From Topomyia yanbarensis (taxonomy: Eukaryota > Arthropoda > Insecta > Diptera > Culicidae), in assembly GCF_030247195.1 (NCBI RefSeq), contig NC_080672.1, forward strand, positions 372,318,166 to 372,382,165: a DNA stretch of 64,000 nt, read 5' to 3'. The notes below the pieces were generated by a model, which was not told the DNA's origin, did not search any database, and saw only the letters and a list, made by a program, of their open reading frames with translations. The translations under genes were made by a program, and so were the position numbers. Positions 11,713-23,204 of the stretch are shown here, piece by piece (within the stretch, counting starts at the first letter, position 1; each line of letters opens with the position of its first letter).

Positions 11713-12140
11713 TTTATAATTTGCAAAATATCTTCAATGAATTGCCATTACGAGACAAGTATCCAGAAAGCATTATTTATTGGTTCTGCGTGTATTGTAA
11801 ATACTCGCTACTGAATTCCGAATAAATCAGACTCTGAAATGCGTTTGGCAAACGTTTAAAAGGTGGCGCAGTGTTCGACGCAATGCAGTTGAAGTGCAGT
11901 TTTCAAACACATGTAGCAAACAGTTGCGTAGATGGCAATAGTGATTTCAACTTTTATCGATTTGAAAGTTTACACGGGTTTTTTAAGAAATTTTGTTCTA
12001 GTCTACATACATATATTTGCATATATGAAAAAAGAGTATGTGCGGTAGTTAATTCTATCGGATTCAACCTCATTTTCACTCGATTCTACATTATAGTAGC
12101 ACTAATACAACCACGAGTGAATTAGACAAGGAAAACAGTA
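11713..12140. other. Spacer upstream of unknown gene copy 2
   Basis: No repeat or gene recognised. The block alignable with the start of the window (leader of copy 1) begins at about 12144. Confidence 0.35.
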
Positions 12141-12143
12141 AAA

Positions 12144-12253
12144 GGTGAAAAGGACGACTAATTCTAGGTGAATTTGTGTGATACTTAACTTACTTGCACC
12201 CTTCATACCTGTTGTTCGGTTTCTAGACCGCGTGTACGTACGCTCAGATTAAA
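12144..12253 (+). promoter_or_regulatory. Leader of unknown gene copy 2, TATA block missing
   Basis: The sequence aligns with bases 1-183, sharing GACGACTAATTCTAGGT and TCTAGACCGCGTGTACGTA. At 12211/12212 it skips the 70 bases that lie at 70-139 in copy 1, which include the only TATA box there. The missing block has no GT-AG ends, so this is not a removed intron. Either copy 2 lost its core promoter or copy 1 gained it. Confidence 0.6.
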
Positions 12254-12838
12254 ATGGAATCTACTTTTGAGGAATATGTAACTCCGAAAAGAGAATATCG
12301 GATTGAATTTAGTCAAGAAGATGAATTTCTAAGCAGTTCGAGTGAAACCAACGACGAATCACGCTACACAGCAGCGAAAGTTGAGCGCCAGAGGCGAGCC
12401 ATCTTGAAAGCACGACGTCGAATATTTCCGAACACGAATGAAACTATGGCTAACTACTTAAGACAAGTGAATAAATGTCAAATCGCTAGAGACAACATCA
12501 CATCGTCACAGTTTCGTAGTCCGCAGTGTTCAGTAGACGATTCTATGCAGCGTGTGAGAGAGTGGTTGCTAAAGCACAATTCAGTATGGGAAAAGGCTCG
12601 ACAGTCGCAGTTAATCGAAACTAGCGTTCAACAGTATCCTCCAGCAATAGTGTTCAACGGGACACTACCATCGCATGCAGACTGGCAACCGACGGTCAAC
12701 CAATATGCCATTACAATTTACAATCGTGTCCTTTTTACTACAAACTACAGTTGTCAATTACAGCGAAATTCTCTCAGAATGCTAACCAAAGATGGTGTTT
12801 ATATTAAAAAAAATATGTTAGTCAAATATTTATATTAG
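12254..12838 (+). CDS. Unknown 194-residue protein, paralogue copy 2
   Basis: Paralogue of the ORF at 184-762, with the same layout: acidic serine-rich N-terminus, basic RQRRAILKARRRIF stretch, and a central part with VREWLLKHN and QQYPPAIVFNGTLPS. About 90 percent of residues match over the first 179; after that small indels shift the frame and the tails differ completely. By eye, differences in the first two thirds are roughly 16 amino-acid-changing codons against 9 silent ones, which points to weak or relaxed constraint and not strong purifying selection. The AATAAA signal at 12843-12848 is conserved. Function unknown; the missing upstream block makes its expression doubtful. Confidence 0.55.
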   Translation: MESTFEEYVTPKREYRIEFSQEDEFLSSSSETNDESRYTAAKVERQRRAILKARRRIFPNTNETMANYLRQVNKCQIARDNITSSQFRSPQCSVDDSMQRVREWLLKHNSVWEKARQSQLIETSVQQYPPAIVFNGTLPSHADWQPTVNQYAITIYNRVLFTTNYSCQLQRNSLRMLTKDGVYIKKNMLVKYLY

Positions 12839-12859
12839 TCACAATAAAATTTTATCACG

Positions 12860-14205
12860 TTGTAATAAAATTAAATTTAATTTCGTTTTTTTAAGTATTG
12901 ATTTTTTGTATGTTTCGAACTCACATCGCCAGAAACTAGTACCCTCTGGGTGTTCAATTAGACGATGAATCTAAACTAGTACCCGAATTAGAACTAGTTA
13001 GACACAAAAAAGTCCAAACATATGTGAACGTTACAAGCAACTGACTTGTCCCGAGTGATGTCCCGGAAAGCAAAAGCAGAAGCTCTGGTTTGCTGACGAG
13101 CAAGCGAAAACGAACTCTGGCCTTATGGCTAGAGAGCCAAGCGCCTGGCATTATGCAATATTAATTTCCAAAAGGGAAAATTGGATTAAACCAATTGGCG
13201 CAGATATTAATGACTTATCGATACTTTTGAGGAAAAGGCTTTATTGATAAAAATGTTTGGCGTTACTATATTTTTTTGATTCCCTTAATTAGAGAGGCAT
13301 ATTTACATGTATATATGTACACAGGATTATTTAAATTGATCCAAACTATGCAAATAAATTATAGCATATTCAACTGCTTAATAACTTATTAACGTACAAA
13401 ATAATCGTAACATACAGAGATTGAAAATTAATATTTGTGTAGAAAATTAATATTTGTGTAGATTTTAATTTTTATAAGAATTTATATTATAGAACATTTT
13501 CGAAATGGCCCGATTTTACGGTAAAATTGAATCGGAAAAAAATTCCTTACATCTCACTATCTACATCGTGATGTTTAACAGTTTTCACATCAAATAATGC
13601 CTCCGAGAGGAATCTGGATTTCTGGTCCACATGAATAAAGATTTTTTTCCAAGAGAAACAGGTTGAATTTATTTATTAAAAGTAATATTCGGGTTTGGGT
13701 CGGGTCCGGGTACCCGCCCATACCATAGCCGCCCATCTCTAGTATTTTTGAATCCATCGAATATTGGAAGAAGGCTGTCAAATTTCATTTTGATGAATTG
13801 GAGAAAGATTACACGACATCCATACAATAATTACCAATTAATTGAAGGCAATGGGAAAGTATTGTAGCTTGGAAAATAGGTTCACTTCACTGATAAAAAT
13901 TCGAACATTAATTCTATTTGTCACTTAAAATCCATATGAAGAAGAAATGCTAATCTTATCAAGCGAACACATACCTTCTATGTGTCAACTGTATAAACTA
14001 TATATGCACACACATAAGTTATATGTGCGTATTGTTATAGAATCGGGTTTTATGTGCCTTATAGCTATGAAATGTGAATGTACGATCAATATTTGTTGTA
14101 AATACGGACATTAGGTTTATGCGTCATCAAATAGTGCCTATATGCCACCGCTAATTGCAAAAATCCACGTGTAAAATCAATAAGCATCACGTTTACATTT
14201 TTATG
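12860..14205. other. Spacer with one MITE end
   Basis: Bases 13688-13741 form the end of a CCCATCTCTA-type repeat (GGGTCGGGTCCGGGTACCCG then GCCCATCTCTA), related to 18067-18186 and 62855-63010. A 19 bp tandem duplication AAAATTAATATTTGTGTAG lies at about 13424-13461. No gene is seen. Confidence 0.45.
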
Positions 14206-14206
14206 A

Positions 14207-14835
14207 GTGTTTGAATCCAACCTGCACACCCGAATTTCTTTTTGTAATTCTCTTGTTTTCGCTACGAAATTGAAACATTCTTGTATAAATGTCACTTGTG
14301 ATGAAAAATGGACCTTTTACGTGAACAAAAGACAATTGTTAAATGCAAATGCAGCACCGGAACCTGTAGTAAAAGACGAAAAGCGACTTTTATGCATTTT
14401 GTGGGATTATAAGGGTGATGTTTACTACCCCGTAAAGTTCAGCCGAAAAATAAGCCGGAATTCTGGTTGGTTCTAGTTCGTATTCCGGCTCCAGTCACAC
14501 AACCGATTCTAATTAGATAGATTGCATGAACTATTGAAGAAAATACGCACTGTGTTATTAAATTCAGGTAAACTTATATATCAAGAAGACACTATAAGGT
14601 TACCGCTAAACCCGCCCGGTAAATATTTTTAAATTTGAAGTGAGAATTACTGCCTTATCCATCATACTCCGCAGACCTTCCTCCATCCTCAAAAATCGAT
14701 CGGAATAAACAACTCCGCGTGGTAGTCAATAAGTTTTTGGCTACCACGAATGAGAAGTTTTATACCAACAGAATTGAAAAGTTACCAACACGTTGGCAAG
14801 AGGTCTCCCTAATAAACGTCGTATGATTTAAGAGC
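14207..14835 (+). pseudogene. mariner transposase relic
   Basis: Around 14285-14440 the + strand encodes VTCDEKWTFYVN and LLCILWDYKGDVYYP, matching the first catalytic aspartate motif (DEKW) and the WDYKG block of mariner transposases. About 14520-14600 has a remnant of the next region (LHELLKKIR, then QEDTIRLP in place of the usual QHDNARPH). Bases 14700-14820 encode the C-terminal motif FYTNRIEKLPTRWQEV, close to the family's usual end. The frame is broken by stops and by a MITE half-copy at 14443-14519. The N-terminal HTH region is not visible, so this is a truncated, dead copy. Confidence 0.7.
14443..14519 (+). mobile_element. Half-copy of palindromic MITE inside mariner
   Basis: The segment with CCGGAATTCTGGTTGG, TATTCCGGCTCCAGTCAC and CAACCGATTCTAATTAGAT resembles the right half of the palindromic element at 40790-40936, read in reverse. 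It splits the mariner reading frame. Confidence 0.5.
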
Positions 14836-17800
14836 CTAACGACCTGTTCACTGCCCATTAAAGCATAAGAGTCACTGAATCACAATGCACAAATAATTTG
14901 TCAGATTTGTTTAGAAAATCACGAAAAATACCAATACATCAATCCCATCCGTTTATATACAGAAAAAAATCCTTCATCGTTTTCATGAATTAAAAATCGT
15001 GAAAATAAAAATTTTGCCATCTTTTGAAATCATGATTCATGATGAAAAAGACGACCATTATGAACTACAACAAGCACTCCCATGATGACGAATCATGACC
15101 GCTACATATGTAACACATACCGGCAATTTTGCCATGTGTTAGCCTAGTTGCCGTTATTTACGGGCAATCATTCAACTGTTTTCCGTCAGGACATTCTAAT
15201 TATATTGAGCAGTAATTTACGGAAATCTTCATTTACGTTGATCTCAAAAGACGTTCATTGGGAGAATATTGCTAGTAAGATCCGCCCTACACGGTAATTG
15301 TCCTATTGTGCGTTAGAAATTGTTTGCGCAATCTGACGATGACGATGGTTTGCTAATTAGCTTAATGACCAAGAAAATAAAATCGTCGAGTATTGCTTTT
15401 TTGCAGAGACTAGTTAGTAAGCACACTCAGATCTCCTTAATGGTGAAGGGTTTGTTTAAAACTGAAGAACTAATCTCAAATCATGCTGTAACATGCTCAA
15501 ACCATAGTTATTCGTTGCATCACCCTATCATACGATGCATAAAACTGCAGCTCAATCATTTTCAACTGTTGGCGTTTTGAAAATCTCTCAACTAGGGTAC
15601 TAATTCGGTTTTGAGCAAAAAACCTGATGAATGAATGAAGTATTGCTTAGAAATTAAAGCTTTTGCGTGAAAATTCCGCCAATTTAATTAAAGTAATTGA
15701 GAGTTTTTTAACTTTACCAATTTTTTTAGTAATTTTTGTACGTAAATTATGATTAGTGTCAATCACATAATTTATTTTCAATTGCATAAAATAAGTTCAT
15801 GTTTCCTGCAATCAGTCATTAAAACGCCTGAAGTTATATTCGCCGACAAAAAAAGAGTGACGCATAAGCTGCGTTACAGGCAAATAGTTCATGATATGAC
15901 GTACAGAATTCATGGTGTATTTTCATAACATGAAAAGTCACTATATTCCAAAAATCACGAGCCAGTTTTCTCATTTTCACTAGGTTTGTTTCTGTAGGGC
16001 CGCGAATGGCTATTCCGAGGGCAAATTGTCGTAAGGTCCCGTATCAATAAATAACAGACCTCTGTGACAATTTGAAGAGTTTATATACCCATATTGCTAG
16101 GATATTATTAAAATTTACTAGTAGTGGAACATTACTCCGGATTGTCGAGAACCAGATACATTCATCCGGTTCAATGCAGAATCAGAAAGTGGATGAGTTC
16201 CTGAATCCAAAATATTTAAAAGTGATTAAACCGGTTAAAGAAAGCCATAGTTATGAGCATTTCAATTTGTGGGTACCCTTGTCGACCTGTTAAAGGTGTT
16301 TTTTTGTTGGACATATAACGGTTAATGCATCCCTGTCAAAAGAAATGCGTACGAACATGGTCAGGCGATTTAAAAGGTTTGACATTTGACTCAACTCGCC
16401 TGTGCTAATTGCCCCTAGGAACAAATGCAATTTGCGAATGCGATTTAAAGGCAATTTCAATACTTAGACAAATTTTCTGGCGGCTGAAATGAACTTGGTT
16501 GTTTTTTGCGTTTTTCAAACATGGCGGTTCATGTTTGGCTTAAGTTTAAAATTGTTTTTTTTTTTTAACAATTTAATTTAGCCAACGAATGTGGGAAATT
16601 GTGGAATCGTGTGTAAGTATAGTGGAACAAGATCTCTGAACTGAAGTCTAAATAAAAATCAGATTGTGGTAAATTTTGGTGTGCAATACGAATTTCACCA
16701 TCGATTCTTCCTATCGTTTGGTGGTGATTACCTAGTTTACTCATAAATTTATGTGAGTAGATAATGAATCCGAAAATAATTATAATTTTCATATCAGGCA
16801 ATTAAGGGCGATTAAATGGCGCGTTCCCTGGGCGATTTGGGGGCGATTTAAGGGCGAGTAGAGCGGCAAAAAAATTACGGCGGCAAATCGCCCAAATGTT
16901 GCATTTAAAATAACCCCCTAATTGCCAGCAAATTGCTGGCAAATTGTAGGGCAATTAGCGCATCCGAGTTAGCAAATAGCCCCCCGCTAGCCAGCAACTT
17001 GCTTTTTTTGACTGGGATTTGTTTTTCTATTCTATTCTAACCCTTACACAGCCAGTATTGAAAAGCATCCTGGAAAACACTGCAGCTATTCTGTAGTATT
17101 TTTCTTGTCAACATTAATATTTGAAGCATATTTTCATATGTCGAAAATATTAAAACGGCCAGGCCTACTGTGCAGAGTTGGGTTTGAAGATGTTTCAAAA
17201 TTAGACGGCAATTAAATTATTCATTTAATGAATAATTTAATTAACAAATTGTTTTGAATCTTAAAGCAGGAAGAAGCGAGAACAACCGTACCGACCGTTT
17301 CAATTTAAAGGGGATATAATAAATGAATCGTTGGGAGTGACTTGACTAAGAAGGTTAATGTCACTCCTTTGGTCCTTTGGGATGGGACAGAGGTATTTAC
17401 ACCTTGCCCTGGCTGATAAGCCTAGGTTAAAGCGCCTTTACTCGCTACAGATTTTTTTCCATTACACTTTCAATACCTTTGCCAATACTTTCTAGTACTG
17501 ACGAAAATATTGAACGTCTTTAGCAACGTTTACGAAGGCAGGCATTGAAGTATCAAACTGTTCAATGTCGAACGAATGCTGATGGCAAAGTCGAGGGTTC
17601 TGTTGGTAGAGCAAAGCCACAGTGGCTCAATGTAAGTGGGTGGTTCGTTGAAAGATTGTAAAAGAGTTAAATACGCACACGTTGAAATGGACTCAAAGAA
17701 GCTCTTTCAGTGGATGAAAGAATTCTCCAGCACTTGACGGAAGTTGTAATTGTTTCAATTTGTGAACACTATTTCAATTAAACGAAATAGTTTTTATGGA

Positions 17801-17874
17801 AGTACCCTGGCAATATATTAGAAGTTTAAGGATAGGTTGAATTTTTAGTTGTGAAATTAGTTAGTGCTCTATTT
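14836..17874. other. Spacer, mostly unassigned
   Basis: No gene is recognised in these 3 kb. A region around 16800-16995 is rich in GGGCGATT and in paired GCCAGCAA/TTGCTGGC motifs and looks like a decayed MITE. Several ORFs of 60-86 codons (15320, 16072, 16565) have no recognisable features. Confidence 0.35.
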
Positions 17875-17921
17875 CAGAGCAGTGTGCACTCAGTGCACTA
17901 GCGCGACTTCCGGAAGGTTAA
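17875..17921 (-). mobile_element. piggyBac-type MITE fragment
   Basis: Reversed end of the 10948-11058 family: GTGCACTCAGTGCACTAGCG, then CGACTTCCGGAAGG followed by TTAA. The other end is absent. Confidence 0.6.
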
Positions 17922-18066
17922 ACAAACAAAACGCACTCTCCACACAGTTCTCGCGTATGCGGCTGTTTTAAGCAAAATGAAAACAACAAAGCATAATAAT
18001 AAATTGAGCCGATCTCACCAAATTTCCCTGGATACTCCACAACAGGCACTAGTACGACCAGTGACG

Positions 18067-18186
18067 ATTTCCTCCGAGTACCCGACCCGACCGACGGTGA
18101 TAGCAAAACCCGAACCCGCCCGATTCCTAAAAGTACGGGTTCGAGTCGGGTATCGGGCAAAATACCCGTACCCACCCATCTCTACA
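18067..18186. repeat. CCCATCTCTA-type low-complexity repeat
   Basis: Alternating ACCCGACCCG and CGGGTTCGAGTCGGGT motifs end in CCCACCCATCTCTA. Similar repeats occur at 13688-13741 and about 62855-63010 (reverse, starting TTAGAGATGG). The shared terminal motif TAGAGATGGG suggests a MITE family, possibly hAT-like; no target duplication was found. Confidence 0.45.
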
Positions 18187-18237
18187 AAATGTTCATAGCC
18201 AGTGCCTGGTCTGCCATGAAAATCATTATTGCCATAT

Positions 18238-18287
18238 TTAGCGAACCTTTCCCAAACACTTCGCGTATCTCTTTCGTTGCTGTTGTT
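18238..18287 (+). repeat. Dispersed repeat shared with 3518-3567
   Basis: Nearly the same 50 bases as at 3518, including CGAACCTTTCCCAAAC and ATCTCTTTCGTTGCT. Identity of the parent element unknown. Confidence 0.45.
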
Positions 18288-18289
18288 GC

Positions 18290-19204
18290 GAATAATTTTT
18301 TTTTTTGGTTTAGTTAGGTGTAAAATTTTGCTTCCCCAACTAACGGCAAAAAAAATCCAAAAGCACCAGCCACTCTCGCTGTGGAGAGGATAAGTCGAAA
18401 GAGCTTTGCTCTCTATAGTAAACATCTAAGAAGAGTTAAGTAGGCAGGTAGCGGTAGCGCCTTGAAAGTACAACGGAACAAAGTTCATCTCCCTAGCTAC
18501 CAGTTAAGGACCGCTGCACAGAGAAGTAACTAGAACAAATTACTGGCCAATATCCAAAATATTTTTTTTTCTATTCTATATTTTGTTATATTTTTTCTAC
18601 ACACCTAAAAGCATGCTTTATGATGTGACAAATTAAAAAGTATGTCAAAAATTGCTGATTTTTTTTGCTTAGATGCTTTGTAATTGAAGACAACTATTTT
18701 TATAACTTTAGCTGAAAAATAACTGAAAATAGTAGTGTTGCTGTGTATTGAACCAGCTTTAAAAATACCTTTTTTGACCATTTTATTCCAAATATGAATG
18801 ATAAAAAAGTTACATTTAACGGTGAGATTCGGCAAAGCTGCTGAGGCAATATTACAAAACAAGATTCCAGCTTTCCAAAAAACATTCAAACTCTTCCGAT
18901 CTTGTCCGATCCACTAATTCCAAGCGATTTGAAAATATTGAATACTACTCAATACTATGTTTGGTAAAAGGTATCTCTATGAATATGGTGTTCCTTACTT
19001 TTTTCCCTTTCCACTGATCATTTGTGATGCAACTGGAAAAACAAATGTATTCACAGAGATTACCTCTAAATTACTAGTATTTGAACGGATATAGAAAATT
19101 GACCTCCGCACTGGTAGGTGGATAGATGTTCAATTGTTTCAAAAACTAGTTATTGTCTATTTTTAGTTTATATTAAGGTGTAATAACAGCAATAGCACTA
19201 ATAA
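18290..19204. other. Spacer, no gene recognised
   Basis: AT-rich; reading frames up to 94 codons without family resemblance. Confidence 0.35.
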
Positions 19205-19438
19205 ATATGGCGGATCCAGAGAGAGGGTTTTCGGGCCCCCCCGAAATTTTTTAATTTTTTGAGAAATTTTAAAATAGTTTCTATTTTAAATTCATTGTAA
19301 GTTCAAAATCATTCCAAACCAGATTCAATTACCAAATAGTTATTATTTGAATGATGTAATACCCTCGTATTGTACAATGAACATTAAAAAGTCGAAATTT
19401 TGGACCCCCTCCGAAATTTTTTTCTGGATCTGCTCCTG
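19205..19438. mobile_element. hAT MITE of the GGCGGATCCAG family, old copy
   Basis: The ends TGGCGGATCCAG and, inverted, CAGGAGCAGATCCAG match those of 34527-34782, and the interior is colinear with it (GAGAAATTTTAAA, TATTTTAAATTC, TTTGAATGA, CCCCTCCGAAATTTTTTTCT). No target duplication is recognisable here, so this is the more decayed copy. Confidence 0.6.
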
Positions 19439-19502
19439 TCCCAGTTATTTCTCTGTATGCTCCTTTTATGTGCATCTTGCGAGACGTAAAATTACTAGTT
19501 TT

Positions 19503-22125
19503 GCCTTTCTCAATAGAAAGGTATTGCAATTGCTCTGAAAACCGACTTTTTAACGGAGGCCCGGAGGGCCGTGTGACATATACCATTCGATTCAGTTCGT
19601 CGAGTTCGGCAAATGTCTGTGTGTGTGTATGTATGTGTGTGTATGTATGTGTGTGTGTATGTGCGTCTGTGTGTGTGTACGCGAACACAATCTCACTCAC
19701 TTTTCTCAGAGATGGATGAACCGATTTTTACAAACTTAGTCCCAAATGAAAGGTGCAACGTTCCCATAGGCTGCTATTGAATTTCTAATGGATCCGACTT
19801 CCAGTTCCGGAATTACAGGGTGATGAGTACGATCACGCAGAAAATGTCGATTTTAAGAAATTCTGCAATGAATGTATAATGGTGAAAATTTTTCCAAAAT
19901 GTGACCACAACTGCTTCGATTTGTAGTACTAGGTCATTAACAGCCATTCAAAGTCTCTTTGGTCACATTGGCCACCATCATCGGTTCCGGAAGCCCCGGC
20001 GGAAGTATCCAAATTCAGACTAACATTCACATCGGTTTCTCGGAGGTGGCTAGACCGAATCAACCAAACTTAGTCTCAAATGAAAGATGTTGCGTCCCCG
20101 TAAATGGCTATTAAATTTTATCCCCAACCGACTTCCGGTTCCGGAGTTACGGGTTGTGGCGTGCGATCACATAGCAAATTGTGATTCAAACCGATACCCC
20201 GATGGAAGCAAAAAAGGTAAAAATTTCGCTAAAATGTCCCTCAAATAACTTAACTTTGCAGTTCTAGGTCACCGACGGCCAAACAAACTTTCGTTGACTA
20301 CATTGACCACCATAGACGGTTCCAGAAGTGCCCGGGAAAAGCGGCCATCTTTCATAACTAGCAAACTCATATCAGTTTCTCGGAAATGGTTGGGCCGATT
20401 TTCACAAACTTAGTCCCAAATGATAGCTATATTATCCCCACAGATGTCTGTAAAATTTCGCACGGATCGCTTGTATGGTTCCGGAAATATAGACTGAACG
20501 ATCCGGTCACACATGAAATTCCCATATAAGCCGGAACTCAAAATTTTTTTTCAAAGGGGGGACCCCATGAAATTTCAAAAATCGAATTCGTATTTTTGAT
20601 GCCAAACATCTTTAAAATGCATGAAACGTCGAGATTTTATGTTATCTCGAAAAAATTTTTTTTTATAAAAATCGACTTTTTCGGACTTTGCCGATTTCGC
20701 ACCTTTTTGCCTTTCTCAATAGAAAGGTATTGCAATTGCTCTGAAAACCGACTTTTTAACGGAGGCCCGGAGGGCCGTGTGACATATACCATTCGATTCA
20801 GTTCGTCGAGTTCGGCAAATGTCTGTGTGTGTATGTATGTGTGTGTGTGTATGTATGTGTGTGTATGTGCGTCTGTGTGTGTGTGTACGCGAACACAATC
20901 TCACTCACTTTTCTCAGAGATGGATGAACCGATTTTTACAAACTTAGTCCCAAATGAAAGGTGCAACGTTCCCATAGGCTGCTATTGAATTTCTAATGGA
21001 TCCGACTTCCGGTTCCGGAATTACAGGGTGATGAGTACGATCACGCAGAAAACGTCGATTTTAAGAAATTCTGCAATGAATGTATAATGGTGAAAAATTT
21101 TCCAAAATGTGACCACAACTGCTTCGATTTGTAGTACTAGGTCATTAACAGCCATTCAAAGTCTCTTTGGTCACATTGGCCACCATCATCGGTTCCGGAA
21201 GCCCCGGCGGAAGTATCCAAATTCAGAGTTACAGTCACATCGGTTTCTCGGAGATGGCTAGACCGATTCGACTAAACTTGACCTCAAATGAAAGGTATTG
21301 CGTCCCCGTAAGTGGCTATTAAATTTTATCCCCAACCGACTTCCGGTTCCGGAGTTACGGGTTGTGGCGTGCGATCACATAGCAAATTGTGATTCAAACC
21401 AATACTCCGATGGAAGCAAAAAAGGTAAAAATTTCGCTAAAATGTCTCTCAAATAACTTAACTTTGCAGTTCTAGGTCACCGACGGCCAAACAAACTTTC
21501 GTTGACTACATTGACCACCATAGACGGTTCCAGAAGTGCCCGGGAAAAGCGGCCATCTTTCATAACTAGCAAACTCATATCAGTTTCTCGAAAATGGTTG
21601 GGCCGATTTTCACAAACTTAGTCCCAAATGATAGCTATATTATCCCCACAGATGTTTGTAAAATTTCGCACGGATCGCTTGTATGGTTCCGGAAATATAG
21701 ACTGAACGGTCCGGTCACACATGAAATTCCCATATAAGCCGGAACTCAAAATTTTTTTTCAAAGGGGGGACCCCATGAAATTTCAGAAATCGAATTCGTA
21801 TTTTTGATGCCAAATATCTTTAAAATGCATGAAACGTCGAGATTTAATGTTATCTCGAAATTTTTTTTTTATAAAAATCGACTTTTTGGGACTTTGCCGA
21901 TTTCGCACCTTTTTTCAGTTCAATATTACCGTGGCTGTTTTTTCTTTTTCAAAATTTTAGAACTCGAATAATGATTTATTTTCCTGTATATAGTTGTCAT
22001 GTGATGTATGATAATAAAATGTAATATATGCATTTAAAAGTTTTTAATGAGTATAAACAACGCACACATTCTCGTGATTCATGATTGAGAAAGGCACAAT
22101 TGCACCGCTAGGTGGATTAAAATAG
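19503..22125 (+). repeat. GCCTTTCTC dispersed repeat, 1206 bp tandem duplication
   Basis: Two head-to-tail units (19503-20708 and 20709-21914) are about 98 percent identical by eye. Each starts with a hairpin (CCTTTCTCAATAGAAAGG), then a palindromic GGCCCGGAGGGCC, the motif TTCAGTTCGTCGAGTTCGGC, a TG-rich microsatellite, and degenerate ~330 bp subrepeats built on 'gatgg ctgaaccgat', AAATGAAAGGT and CGACTTCCGGTTCCGG. After the second unit a tail runs to TGAGAAAGGCACAATTGCAC and CTAGGTGGATTAAAAT (about 22084-22125). TTTGCCTTTCTCA at the start and TGAGAAAGGCAC at the end are complementary. Related copies: 6088, 8145, 47582, 58518, 63078. Element class is not clear to me. Confidence 0.7.
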
Positions 22126-22285
22126 GTTTTTTTGCTGTGCAGTTGCATAGTCAGAGCTCATTAGGTCTACAGCTATATTCCGAATGTATGGCTGTAGCAC
22201 CGACTACACCGGTGTAGTGCAATGGAAAAAACGAAAATGCCATAGTCCATTAGGTTCTTTACAGACACACTTAACCTTACTTTTC

Positions 22286-22406
22286 TTGACAGTTCGCTTG
22301 TACTGTTTACATGGACTTAGAAAAATTTGTAGACGACTAGATTCGCTCGAAGCAAATCGTAAAGAATTTTTCTAAGTCCATGTAAACAGTACAAGCGAAC
22401 TGTCAA
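22286..22406. repeat. Perfect 42 bp inverted repeat (hairpin)
   Basis: The arm at 22286-22327 (TTGACAGTTCGCTTGTACTG, then TTTACATGGACTTAGAAAAA and TT) is repeated inverted, with no mismatch, at 22365-22406, around a 37 base loop. It lies about 800 bases before the Ric start codon. It is probably a very young MITE or a hairpin-forming element; an RNA copy would fold into a 42 bp duplex. Confidence 0.75.
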
Positions 22407-23204
22407 AAATGAACACTTAGTTCATTTGTGACGTCACCGTAAAGTATTTAATAGACAATCCAAATCTTCAGTGTTATATATTTACTAATTGCAGAACCGC
22501 ACAAAAATTTCTTCACTGACGCATGGCTCGCGTAATCGCGAAGCCACGCTTCTGTAGCCAAACATCAAACCTGTAACGCTCGTAACACATGTCACCATAA
22601 CTTCGCACCACCTCTCGGTGGTTTGCTCATGGGGGCGGCGTGTTGGTTGGCTAGCATGGCTGGGAGAAAGGCAGCAACGTCGTCTACGTCAACGGAATGA
22701 ACAGAACTTGGCGTGGTTCCGTTTTGTTTTTGTTTTCGTCTGGCTCGCCACGATATCTGACAACATAGTGGCGTTTCTGTTGTACGTATACATGAGCATA
22801 CACTCTTGCGCAGTATGGATGATGCGGATCTATGTATGCGTGCCTATGATATGATGGTTTATGCTCTCATCGAAAGATCAGAAATTGTACGCATATAGCC
22901 AGAGGACGGAAAACGCATCACTAGCGTAGCAGTGAAAAAGCATTCGATGTCATAATTTCCAGCAGCAATATGTTGCTTGCGGTAAAGAGACTGCTTTTTC
23001 CGAATAACTAAGAAAAGGAAATGTGCTGAAATATTGTGGTCAGTGGTTTTTCGCGACGGTTTAAGTTCTGGGCTCCTGGTTGGAAGTGCTCTCAGCGGTG
23101 AAGAAAAATTAACCGAGGGCAACTTCTTTATCGGATAGACACCAAGGGGCAGGTGGTGAATTTGCTTAGTTTAGTGAAAATTCAGTACCCGCATAAGCCA
23201 CATA
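22407..23204 (+). promoter_or_regulatory. Upstream region of Ric
   Basis: About 800 bases between the hairpin and the Ric start codon. The composition becomes less AT-rich than in the spacers (for example 22610-22760), as expected for a promoter and leader. No TATA box is evident at a sensible distance, and TTCAG at 23181-23185 could be a splice acceptor for a leader exon. No transcription start can be placed. Confidence 0.35.

Noticed and set aside
19329..20988. Frames of 83-130 codons with VCVCV repeats on both strands
   Set aside because: Produced by TG microsatellites in the GCCTTTCTC repeat.
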